DNA of 6,657 nucleotides. It comes from Bacillota bacterium (GTDB taxonomy: Bacteria > Bacillota > Clostridia > Peptostreptococcales > Anaerovoracaceae). A program made the translations under genes and the position numbers. Below are positions 1-5,883 of this stretch, one piece after another. Under the pieces are notes generated by a model that saw only the letters and a list, made by a program, of their open reading frames with translations, was not told the DNA's origin and searched no databases. How positions within the stretch are numbered: the stretch's first letter is position 1; every line of letters begins with the position of its first letter. The stretch is taken from NCBI GenBank assembly GCA_029219125.1, contig JAQXSU010000066.1:1-6657 (forward strand). Reading direction: 5' to 3'.

Positions 1-138
1 ATGTGCATGCCTGGCGATAACATCACCATGGAAATCGACCTGATCACTCCGATCGCAATCGAAGAAGGACTGCGTTTCGCAATCAGAGAAGGCGGCAGAA
101 CCGTAGGTTCCGGCGTAGTAACTGAAATCATCGAATAA
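1..138 (+). CDS. tuf: Elongation factor Tu, C-terminal end (partial, 5' truncated by the window edge)
   Basis: These are the last 45 codons plus TAA of EF-Tu, the GTPase that delivers aminoacyl-tRNA to the ribosomal A site. Only the end of beta-barrel domain 3 is visible. It carries the near-invariant stretches MPGDN, GLRFAIREGGRTVG and SGVV, which match the ends of bacterial EF-Tu proteins almost residue for residue. The in-frame ATG at position 1 is an internal methionine, not a start, because the G domain and domain 2 lie upstream of the window. The reading frame is intact up to the stop at 136-138. A strong hairpin terminator follows 42 bases later, so tuf is the last gene of its transcript, consistent with the usual rpsL-rpsG-fusA-tuf order in Firmicutes (the upstream genes are not visible here). 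Identification is very secure. Confidence 0.96.
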   Translation: MCMPGDNITMEIDLITPIAIEEGLRFAIREGGRTVGSGVVTEIIE

Positions 139-180
139 TTCCAAATTCGACACTTTCAGGCAACTGAATCAATAGAAACC

Positions 181-206
181 AAAACCCGTGGGCGACCACG
201 GGTTTT
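181..206 (+). terminator. Rho-independent terminator of tuf
   Basis: A perfect 11-bp inverted repeat, AAAACCCGTGG (181-191) and CCACGGGTTTT (196-206), encloses a four-base GCGA loop of the stable GNRA type. The right arm ends in a T run followed by GTT. It lies 42 bp after the tuf stop codon and upstream of the next promoter, so it should separate tuf from the ywaF cluster. The A tract on the left arm would also give some termination on the opposite strand. Confidence 0.93.
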
Positions 207-223
207 GTTATGTGGAAAAACTA

Positions 224-252
224 TGGACAGCAGCAGGATAAAGTGCTAAAAT
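224..252 (+). promoter_or_regulatory. Sigma-A-type promoter for the ywaF-aroD-like-ecf-trmB cluster
   Basis: The -35 box TGGACA (224-229) is separated by exactly 17 bp from the -10 box TAAAAT (247-252), each one mismatch from TTGACA and TATAAT. Transcription would start near 258-260, about 60 bases before the preferred ATG of the next gene. It sits just after the tuf terminator and is the only good promoter I see for the six-gene cluster. I see no riboswitch-like or attenuator structure between it and the gene. Confidence 0.75.
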
Positions 253-320
253 GATAGAGATTGCAGTAAACATTGAGGATTGCGGAAGCGCAGATCAAAA
301 GAAGGAATGAGTGGACAAAC

Positions 321-1187
321 ATGGATTTTACATATTTTTTCTGGAACAGCAGACAGTTTCTGAAACTGGAGGAGCAGGGGACGAAACTGGGATTCACACT
401 ATATAGCCGGGGGCACCTGATCTGGCTGGCTGTTATCGTACTGGCAACGGCACTGATCAGCAGCTGGTATATCCGGCTGGGCGGAGAGCGGCGTGTGGGT
501 CGGTTCAGCCGCAGATCCAATGCAGTTTATCCGCCGATCAGTCTGCAGGAAACAGAAGGAAAACGGAGACGTGTTCGGCACTTTTTTGCCATCACCATTG
601 TGGGATCTGAGATCGTAAGAGATCTGATCATTGCGCTCACGGGCAACTTTCGGATGGAATACCTGCCGTTTCACTTATGCGGCTTCGCCATTTTCGCCAT
701 GGCTGTGGACGCCTACGCAGAAAACCAGAAGCTGACCGGACAGTTTATGGCTTACGCCTTCATGCCCGGAGCCACGGCAGCACTTCTTTTCTGCAACTGG
801 ACAGAATATCCGTTTCTGACTTTCATGTGCATATACAGCTTCGTCTTCCACGCATGGATCGTATTCTATACGATCATGCGGTTTCGTGCCGGAGAGATTC
901 GGCCGGATTACAAGGGACTGTGGCAGACGGTGTGCATGATTTTCCTGCTGGTTGGACCGCTGTTCCTGTTTAATAAGCGGTTTGGAACCAACTTTCTGTT
1001 TATCAACGAGGCCTCCGCAGGTTCGCCGCTGGTGCCGATCTGGAATGTACTGGGCACCAGATTCGGCTATCCCGGATATCTGTCAGGCTGTGCATTGCTT
1101 GTGATTGCAGTGTTTCATGTTTTGTGGCTGGTATATTTCTTATTGCAAAAGGGAATGGATAAAAGAGAAAAAGGTGGATTAAAATGA
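321..1187 (+). CDS. YwaF/TMEM164-family integral membrane protein (TIGR02206 type)
   Basis: This is a 288-residue polytopic membrane protein with about seven hydrophobic segments, roughly residues 33-51, 88-108, 114-132, 143-161, 163-186, 200-216 and 254-275. The motif LPFHLCG (115-121), the later FHAW (176-179) and PIWN (239-242) are those of the YwaF family, which is related to eukaryotic TMEM164. Cys120 and His177 are candidate functional residues: human TMEM164 is reported as a lipid acyltransferase needing a comparable Cys/His pair, but the bacterial function is unknown. A basic, probably cytosolic loop (about 52-87) follows the first helix. I chose ATG 321 because AGAAGGA lies upstream (300-306, rather distant) and the protein then begins in the family manner. 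An in-frame TTG at 273 would add 16 hydrophilic residues and has no clear ribosome binding site. The stop overlaps the next start by four bases (ATGA), suggesting translational coupling. Confidence 0.85.
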   Translation: MDFTYFFWNSRQFLKLEEQGTKLGFTLYSRGHLIWLAVIVLATALISSWYIRLGGERRVGRFSRRSNAVYPPISLQETEGKRRRVRHFFAITIVGSEIVRDLIIALTGNFRMEYLPFHLCGFAIFAMAVDAYAENQKLTGQFMAYAFMPGATAALLFCNWTEYPFLTFMCIYSFVFHAWIVFYTIMRFRAGEIRPDYKGLWQTVCMIFLLVGPLFLFNKRFGTNFLFINEASAGSPLVPIWNVLGTRFGYPGYLSGCALLVIAVFHVLWLVYFLLQKGMDKREKGGLK

Positions 1188-1888
1188 AAAGTGTGAAAAA
1201 AAGACCGGATATCTGCTTGCTGCTGAACTGCAGAACCATAGAGGAGATCAAGGCGGAGCTGGATCTTTTCGGCCAGGACTGTCAGTCAGTGCAGTGGTGC
1301 GCCGATAAGAATTCCGGCGTGGACCATTACAGCAAAGAGGAATTCGTACAGGTGCTGAAGCTCATCAAGGCCATGTGCCATAAAAAGACCTTTATCTTCC
1401 AGTACAGGGGAACAGAAGCAGAAGAAGAAACGACAAACAGGATGCTCCGTTATGCCATGGGCACCGCGGACTATATCGACATTGACTGGAAAAACAGCCA
1501 GCTGAAGCAGCTCCTGAAAGAAGCAAAAAGAAAGAGAACAAAGACGCTGGTAACCTATCATGAACTGGAACGCATCCTGACCAAGGAGGAGATTGCTACC
1601 GAGTTCATCAAGATGGAAAAATACCCGGCAGATATGCTGGCCATCGTATCCTTTGCCAATGAAGAGAAAGATGCTTATGCGCTGCTGGAAGGTGCTTACG
1701 CTTATAATCAGCTGAAAGGCCATAAACCGTTCCTGGCCATCGCCATGGGCGAAGAGGGCCAGGCCAGCCGAATCTGCGGCGGTGACTTCGGTTCTGTCAT
1801 GACCTATGCCTGCGGCAGCCGCTCTACGGCACCGGGGCAGTTCAATGCAGCCGATTTGAAACGGTATATGGATAAATACTACAAATAA
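1184..1888 (+). CDS. Type I 3-dehydroquinate dehydratase (AroD) family protein lacking the catalytic lysine
   Basis: A 234-residue protein with the AroD (beta/alpha)8 barrel pattern. True AroD dehydrates 3-dehydroquinate to 3-dehydroshikimate through a lysine Schiff base. Family landmarks are FIFQYRG (70-76, substrate Arg75), IDID (98-101), TYHEL (124-128, general base His126), SRICGGDFGS (195-204, Arg196) and TAPGQ (215-219, Gln219). Against the E. coli protein as I recall it, the spacing from His126 to Gln219 is gapless, and the Schiff-base lysine (E. coli 170) falls on Ala153 in ADMLAIV. The Glu-Trp-Arg substrate motif is Gln37-Trp38-Cys39, and the Glu of the RSAKEGG loop appears to be Ala79. 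Normal dehydroquinase activity is therefore doubtful and no symbol is given. It starts at ATG 1184, six bases after AGGTGG (1172-1177), overlapping the preceding stop. No other shikimate gene is nearby. Family membership is fairly sure; function is open. Confidence 0.82.
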   Translation: MKSVKKRPDICLLLNCRTIEEIKAELDLFGQDCQSVQWCADKNSGVDHYSKEEFVQVLKLIKAMCHKKTFIFQYRGTEAEEETTNRMLRYAMGTADYIDIDWKNSQLKQLLKEAKRKRTKTLVTYHELERILTKEEIATEFIKMEKYPADMLAIVSFANEEKDAYALLEGAYAYNQLKGHKPFLAIAMGEEGQASRICGGDFGSVMTYACGSRSTAPGQFNAADLKRYMDKYYK

Positions 1889-1917
1889 GGACTTTATATA
1901 AGGATAAGCGAGACAGG

Positions 1918-2763
1918 ATGGAAAACGAAAACATCATCATCATAGATCAGCTGTCCTTTTCCTACCAGAGAGAGGAAGAGGAACAGAAGAAAAAAGCGGT
2001 GGACCAGGTCAGCCTGTCCTTCCGCAAAGGAAGCTTTACGGCCATTCTGGGAAAGAACGGGTCCGGGAAATCAACCCTGGCCAAACAGCTGAACGGACTG
2101 CTGCTCCCCAGCGAAGGCGTGGTATATGTGGGAGGATTTGATACCCGGGAAGAAGAACATGTCTGGGATGTTCGCCAGACAGCGGGCATGGTTTTTCAAA
2201 ACCCGGATAATCAGCTGGTTTCTGCCATCGTAGAGGATGATGTGGCATTCGGTCCTGAAAATCTGGGGATCGATCCGGAAGAAATCCGGCGCAGAGTGGA
2301 TAAATCTCTGGAAGCAGTCAACATGGGACAATTTCGCAAGAAACCGCCTCACCTGCTTTCCGGCGGACAGAAACAGAGAATCGCCATTGCAGGTGTGGTT
2401 GCCATGAAACCGCAGTGCATCATTTTCGACGAACCGACTGCCATGCTGGATCCCAAGGGCAGACAGGAAATCATGTCCATCATCCGGGAACTTCACGAAG
2501 AAGGCATCACGGTCATTCTGATCACACACTTCATGGAGGAAGCAGCAGAAGCAGAAAGAGTCATTGTCATGAACGAAGGCAAAGTACTCCTTGACGGCAG
2601 TCCTTCGCAGGTTTTCTCACAGCGGCAGCTGCTTCAGTCTGTGAACCTGGATATTCCGCTGGCTGTGGAGCTGGCAGGAAAGCTCCGTGAGAAGGGAATT
2701 CCCGTTCCGGAAAACATAATCAGCACGGAAGAGATGGTAGAGTATTTATGTCAATACAAGTAA
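1918..2763 (+). CDS. ecfA1: ECF transporter ATP-binding protein EcfA1
   Basis: A 281-residue ABC ATPase, one of the two cytosolic motor subunits of a group II energy-coupling factor transporter for vitamins or metal micronutrients. Every motif of an active ATPase is present: Walker A GKNGSGKST (45-53), Q-loop Gln94 in VFQNPDNQ, signature LSGGQ (147-151), Walker B CIIFDEPT (167-174) with Glu172, a D-loop MLD, and switch His204. FQNPDNQ is the EcfA1 form of the Q-loop region, and the C-terminal extension (about 235-281) is normal for EcfA proteins. The ATG at 1918 comes 29 bp after the preceding gene, with AAGGA at 1900-1904, a somewhat long spacing. Its 3' end overlaps ecfA2 by 16 bp. It should pair with EcfA2 and bind the EcfT coupling helices. 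Confidence 0.95.
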   Translation: MENENIIIIDQLSFSYQREEEEQKKKAVDQVSLSFRKGSFTAILGKNGSGKSTLAKQLNGLLLPSEGVVYVGGFDTREEEHVWDVRQTAGMVFQNPDNQLVSAIVEDDVAFGPENLGIDPEEIRRRVDKSLEAVNMGQFRKKPPHLLSGGQKQRIAIAGVVAMKPQCIIFDEPTAMLDPKGRQEIMSIIRELHEEGITVILITHFMEEAAEAERVIVMNEGKVLLDGSPSQVFSQRQLLQSVNLDIPLAVELAGKLREKGIPVPENIISTEEMVEYLCQYK

Positions 2764-3617
2764 GAAATCTGACACACATTTATGAGCCGGGGTTGCCGAC
2801 GGAATCTGTAGCTCTGGAAGATGTGTCTTTTGAAATAGATGACGGTGAAATGGTGGGAATCATCGGACATACCGGTTCGGGGAAATCCACCCTGCTGCAG
2901 CATCTGAACGGGCTGCTGAAGCCTACATCAGGGCAGATCATCGTGGGAGACACGGACATTACAGCCCGGGGCGTTTCCATGGTGGAGATCCGCAAGCGGG
3001 TCGGTCTGGTATTCCAGTACCCGGAGTATCAGCTGTTCGAAGAAACGGTGGCACTGGATGTTGCCTTTGGACCGAAGAACCTGGGACTGACCCGGGAGGA
3101 AATCGATGAAAGAGTTCGTGAAGCACTGGAACTGGTGGGCCTTCCTTATGACGAGGTGGCGGAAAGATCTCCCTTTGAACTTTCCGGCGGTCAGAAACGG
3201 CGTGTGGCCATCGCAGGTGTGATCGCCATGCACCCGGAGGTTCTGATTCTGGACGAACCCACTGCAGGTCTGGACCCGAAAGCACATAAAGACGTATTGA
3301 AAATGATTGAGGAGGTTCATCGGAGAACCGGAAATATCACCATACTGGTTTCCCACAATATGGCTGACATTGCCCGTCTGTCCGATAAGGTAATCGTCAT
3401 CGACAGCGGCAGACTGGTTACTGTGGGAACGCCGTATGAAGTATTCTCTCAGCACGATAAGCTGGAGGAAGTGGGCCTTGCACTGCCGCCTGTGACCCAG
3501 TTTACGGAGACACTGCGCAGCAGGGGCATGAATCTTTCGGAAACCATTCTGTCCACAGATCAGGCCGCAGAAGAAATATACAGAGCACTCACATCGGAAG
3601 GGAAAGTCAGAATATGA
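2748..3617 (+). CDS. ecfA2: ECF transporter ATP-binding protein EcfA2
   Basis: A 289-residue ABC ATPase, partner of EcfA1 in the ECF motor heterodimer at the cytoplasmic face of the membrane. Visible motifs are Walker A GHTGSGKST (40-48), Gln90 in VFQYPEYQLFE (the EcfA2 form of the Q-loop), signature LSGGQ (145-149), Walker B VLILDEPT (165-172) with Glu170, a D-loop GLD, and switch His203. The C-terminal EVGLALPPVTQ (241-251) is a further EcfA2 hallmark. Both ATP sites of the heterodimer therefore look competent. The start ATG 2748 lies 16 bp inside ecfA1 in another frame and has only a weak purine-rich site upstream, so expression probably depends on translation of ecfA1. The stop overlaps ecfT by four bases. 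Confidence 0.95.
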   Translation: MSIQVRNLTHIYEPGLPTESVALEDVSFEIDDGEMVGIIGHTGSGKSTLLQHLNGLLKPTSGQIIVGDTDITARGVSMVEIRKRVGLVFQYPEYQLFEETVALDVAFGPKNLGLTREEIDERVREALELVGLPYDEVAERSPFELSGGQKRRVAIAGVIAMHPEVLILDEPTAGLDPKAHKDVLKMIEEVHRRTGNITILVSHNMADIARLSDKVIVIDSGRLVTVGTPYEVFSQHDKLEEVGLALPPVTQFTETLRSRGMNLSETILSTDQAAEEIYRALTSEGKVRI

Positions 3618-4414
3618 TCAGAGATATCACACTGGGGCAGTACTATCCGGGAGGGTCCTGGGTACACCGGCTGGACGCAAGGGTAAAAATCATCGCGACC
3701 CTTCTGTTCATTATAGAATTATTCATTGTGGACAATTTCATCGGATTTGCCGTCGCTGCTGCGGCACTGGCTGCAGTCATCGCTGTATCCAGAGTGCCGC
3801 TTTCTTATATTGTCCGGGGTTTGAAGCCGATCATTCTGATCCTCTGCTTTACGTTCGCCCTGAACATGTTTATGATTGACGGAACGATCCTGTGGCAGTG
3901 GGGATTTCTGAAAATCACCAGAGAAGGACTACGGAAAGCTGTATTTATGGCGATTCGGCTGGTCCTGCTGCTGATCGGCTCATCGATGCTGACTCTCTGC
4001 ACCCGGCCCCTCAGCCTGACAGACGGCATCGAGCGTCTGCTGTCGCCGCTGAAGCGGATTGGGGTACCGGCTCATGAAATCGCCATGATGATGACCATCG
4101 CCCTGCGGTTCATACCGACCCTGCTGGAGGAAACCGATAAGATCATGAAAGCACAGCAGGCGCGGGGCGCCGACTTCGAAACGGGGAACCTGCTGCAGCG
4201 GGCCAAAAGTCTGGTGCCGATCCTGGTGCCGCTTTTCGTCAGTGCTTTTCGTATCGCCCAGGATCTGGCCATGGCAATGGAGGCCAGGTGCTACCGGGGC
4301 GGAGAAAACAGAACCAGAATGCATGAACTGAGACTGGTGGGGAAAGACTATCTGGCCATCGCCATGATGATCGGATTCCTGGCACTGATGATTGCCGAGT
4401 CGGTGCTGCTGTAA
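3614..4414 (+). CDS. ecfT: ECF transporter transmembrane scaffold protein EcfT
   Basis: A 266-residue membrane protein, the scaffold that couples the EcfA1-EcfA2 ATPases to interchangeable substrate-binding S components. Membrane segments lie near residues 25-40, 43-58, 69-87, 108-128 and 247-264, and the cytoplasmic coupling-helix region covers about 133-225. The N-terminal HRLDARVK (18-25) is typical. The two short coupling motifs are AQQARGAD (ARG at 183-185) and MEARCYRGG (ARC at 224-226). The second has Cys in place of the textbook Gly; I believe this is a tolerated variant, and the flanking YRGG is conserved. The length is normal for the family. The ATG overlaps the ecfA2 stop (ATGA), with AAGGGA at 3598-3603. 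No S component is present in the window, which fits a group II (shared) module. In many Firmicutes truA follows ecfT, but here trmB does. Confidence 0.95.
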   Translation: MIRDITLGQYYPGGSWVHRLDARVKIIATLLFIIELFIVDNFIGFAVAAAALAAVIAVSRVPLSYIVRGLKPIILILCFTFALNMFMIDGTILWQWGFLKITREGLRKAVFMAIRLVLLLIGSSMLTLCTRPLSLTDGIERLLSPLKRIGVPAHEIAMMMTIALRFIPTLLEETDKIMKAQQARGADFETGNLLQRAKSLVPILVPLFVSAFRIAQDLAMAMEARCYRGGENRTRMHELRLVGKDYLAIAMMIGFLALMIAESVLL

Positions 4415-4428
4415 AGAGAGGAGTCAGA

Positions 4429-5103
4429 ATGCGTCAGAGAAATATAAAAAACCTGGAAGAACGCCTTGCGGAGAATTCCAGTTTTCTCATAGAAGAGCCA
4501 AAAAACATGAAGGGACGATGGAGAAAGGTTTTCGCAGCGGGCGAAACACCGGACGCCGGCCGGGACAGACCTGTTTATCTGGAGATTGGCTGCGGAAAGG
4601 GCAAGTTCATACTGACCAGAGCCGAAAAAAATCCGGATGCCTGCTATATTGCCGTGGAAGGGCAGGCCAATGTGATTCTCCGCGCCATGGAGAAGGCAGA
4701 GGCGGCAGAGCTTTCCAATCTGCGGCTGTTTATCGACTATGTAAACGACCTGCGGGATTACTTCGAAGAAGGTGAACTGGACGGTATCTATCTGAACTTC
4801 AGCGACCCCTGGCCGAAGGCTCGCCATGATAAACGTCGGCTTACCTATCACAAGCGGCTGGAGAATTATTTTCAGGTGCTGAAGCCGGAGGGTTTCGTGG
4901 AATTTAAGACGGACAACGACGGCCTTTTTGAATTCACCCTGGAAGAAATCCATCTGGCCGGGCTGGAGATTGCAGAGGGAACCAGAGATCTGCACCGCTC
5001 GGATTTTGAGAGCCGGCTGGTGACCACCGAATACGAAGACAAATTCCGCGCCGGCGGCAAAAATATTAATTATGTAAAAATCAAAAGAAAAAGCTCTCTT
5101 TAG
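4429..5103 (+). CDS. trmB: tRNA (guanine-N7-)-methyltransferase TrmB
   Basis: This 224-residue cytosolic enzyme uses S-adenosylmethionine to form N7-methylguanosine at position 46 of the tRNA variable loop. The SAM-binding motif EIGCGKGKF (52-60) is followed by the acidic VEGQ (76-79). The family signature NFSDPWPKARHDKRRLT spans 123-139 and holds the catalytic/tRNA-binding Asp126 and the basic RHxKRR patch. FKTDN (159-163) and TEYEDKF (200-206) complete the C-terminal family pattern. The length is typical. It starts at ATG 4429, five bases after a strong AGGAG (4419-4423) and 14 bp after the ecfT stop, so it is probably co-transcribed but translated from its own good site. Its TAG stop lies inside the following terminator hairpin. 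I see no reason to connect it functionally with ECF transport. Confidence 0.96.
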   Translation: MRQRNIKNLEERLAENSSFLIEEPKNMKGRWRKVFAAGETPDAGRDRPVYLEIGCGKGKFILTRAEKNPDACYIAVEGQANVILRAMEKAEAAELSNLRLFIDYVNDLRDYFEEGELDGIYLNFSDPWPKARHDKRRLTYHKRLENYFQVLKPEGFVEFKTDNDGLFEFTLEEIHLAGLEIAEGTRDLHRSDFESRLVTTEYEDKFRAGGKNINYVKIKRKSSL

Positions 5104-5144
5104 CAGGCAGTCTGCATGAAACAGTCTGCTGCGGGAGAGCTTTT
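5089..5144. terminator. Bidirectional terminator between convergent trmB and the SpoIIQ-like gene
   Basis: The outer arms AAAAGCTCTC (5089-5098) and GAGAGCTTTT (5135-5144) are perfect inverted repeats. Inside them GCAGGCAG (5103-5110) can pair with CTGCTGC (5126-5132), with one bulged G. T tracts are available in both directions: TTTT then TTTTT after 5140 on the plus strand, and TTTTT then TTTT on the minus strand. It sits exactly between two converging genes and contains the trmB stop codon (5101-5103). Confidence 0.85.
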
Positions 5145-5163
5145 CCGCTGTTTTTCTCTATCT

Positions 5164-5862
5164 TTACATATGCAGATAGTCCATCGGATTCACATAGACA
5201 CCGTCTTTCAGAAGCTCCAGATGAAGATGGGCCGGCTCCAGCGATTCGAAGAGGCCCGTGGACCCTATACCGCCGATGGTCTGCCCTGCAGTCACCGTGT
5301 CACCCACTTCCACCATGCCGGCATCGGACAGGTTGGAATATACAGCGATAAACCCGTCATTCTGCGTGATCTCCACGGAATTTCCAAACCGGTCATCAAT
5401 GTAGACTGCAGTGACAGTGCCTGCTGCCATGGATACGACCTGGGTGTCAGCCGGCGCTTCGATATCCACGCCGCAGTGAACCATGTACTGGTCCAGCGTG
5501 ACCGAGTAGATGAGATGGTCCATGGCATACTCGTTGGTCACGAAGGCGCTGTCATCCTTCACTGGCTTCACAAAATCCGCCGGCCCGGCAGCATTGCCGC
5601 TATTCTCCTGTTTCCGGCTGTCCACGGTGGGAACTTTTGCGGAGGCTTCATCGGAAGGCTCTTCTTTTTTTGGAATCTCAGGTTTATCTTTACCGTCTGC
5701 TGCTTTCGCTTTTTCGGAAACAGGCACGCCGCTCTGGCTGTCCTGAATTTTATTGAGATTGGATTTGATTGTGAAAATCGAAGTGAGGGCAATGACACAG
5801 AAGCACAGCATCAGCGCGATGGCGATCTTGTCTTTTTGTTTCTTTCTGTCTGCTTGACGCAT
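5164..5862 (-). CDS. spoIIQ: SpoIIQ-like membrane-anchored M23 (LytM) domain protein
   Basis: A 232-residue protein with a basic N-terminus, one membrane helix (about 13-33), a charged low-complexity linker (about 40-105) and a C-terminal M23/LytM domain (about 115-229). This is the architecture of SpoIIQ, the forespore membrane protein that binds SpoIIIAH in the mother-cell membrane during engulfment. YSVTLDQYMVHCGVDI (119-134) resembles clostridial SpoIIQ. The zinc ligands are present: His129 and Asp133 in HxxxD, and His214 in HLH (212-214). The usual catalytic-region His of the YxHL motif is Asn177 (YSNL), so hydrolase activity is uncertain. The start is supported by GGAGGTGA seven bases upstream of ATG. 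A sigma-F/sigma-G-like promoter precedes it. M23 membership is secure; the SpoIIQ assignment is likely but not certain, the alternative being another cell-wall M23 protein. Confidence 0.82.
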   Translation of the reverse strand: MRQADRKKQKDKIAIALMLCFCVIALTSIFTIKSNLNKIQDSQSGVPVSEKAKAADGKDKPEIPKKEEPSDEASAKVPTVDSRKQENSGNAAGPADFVKPVKDDSAFVTNEYAMDHLIYSVTLDQYMVHCGVDIEAPADTQVVSMAAGTVTAVYIDDRFGNSVEITQNDGFIAVYSNLSDAGMVEVGDTVTAGQTIGGIGSTGLFESLEPAHLHLELLKDGVYVNPMDYLHM

Positions 5863-5866
5863 AATT

Positions 5867-5875
5867 TCACCTCCA
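5867..5875 (-). promoter_or_regulatory. Strong ribosome binding site of the SpoIIQ-like gene
   Basis: On the minus strand this reads TGGAGGTGA, an almost full complement of the 16S rRNA 3' end. The GGAGG core is seven bases from the ATG at 5862. It fixes the start choice for this gene. Confidence 0.85.
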
Positions 5876-5883
5876 GTTAATCA

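Noticed and set aside
273..320. TTG start adding 16 residues to the YwaF-like protein
   Set aside because: There is no clear ribosome binding site before it, the extra residues are hydrophilic and unlike the family, and ATG 321 has AGAAGGA upstream. It is not fully excluded, because the AGAAGGA spacing to ATG 321 is long.
139..320. Search for a riboswitch or small RNA between tuf and the YwaF-like gene
   Set aside because: Apart from the terminator hairpin and the promoter I see no conserved aptamer-like motif or second hairpin.
1856..1885. Possible internal promoter before ecfA1 (TTGAAA, 18 bp, TACAAA)
   Set aside because: The -10 box matches only four of six positions and the start site would fall close to the ribosome binding site. 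It is too weak to list, though it could give some ecf-only transcript.
2071..2529. Minus-strand open frame of 152 codons inside ecfA1, with a similar one at 2928-3455 inside ecfA2
   Set aside because: Both lie over conserved ABC-motif coding sequence, and their similar look follows from the similarity of the two ATPase genes. There are no translation signals.
4348..4995. Minus-strand open frame of 215 codons across the ecfT-trmB junction
   Set aside because: It is antisense to the conserved EcfT C-terminus and TrmB SAM-binding motifs, with no start signals.
5116..5880. Plus-strand open frame of 254 codons opposite the SpoIIQ-like gene
   Set aside because: It mirrors the true M23 gene on the other strand, starts inside the terminator hairpin, has no ribosome binding site, and its translation is Cys/His/Phe-rich without family motifs.
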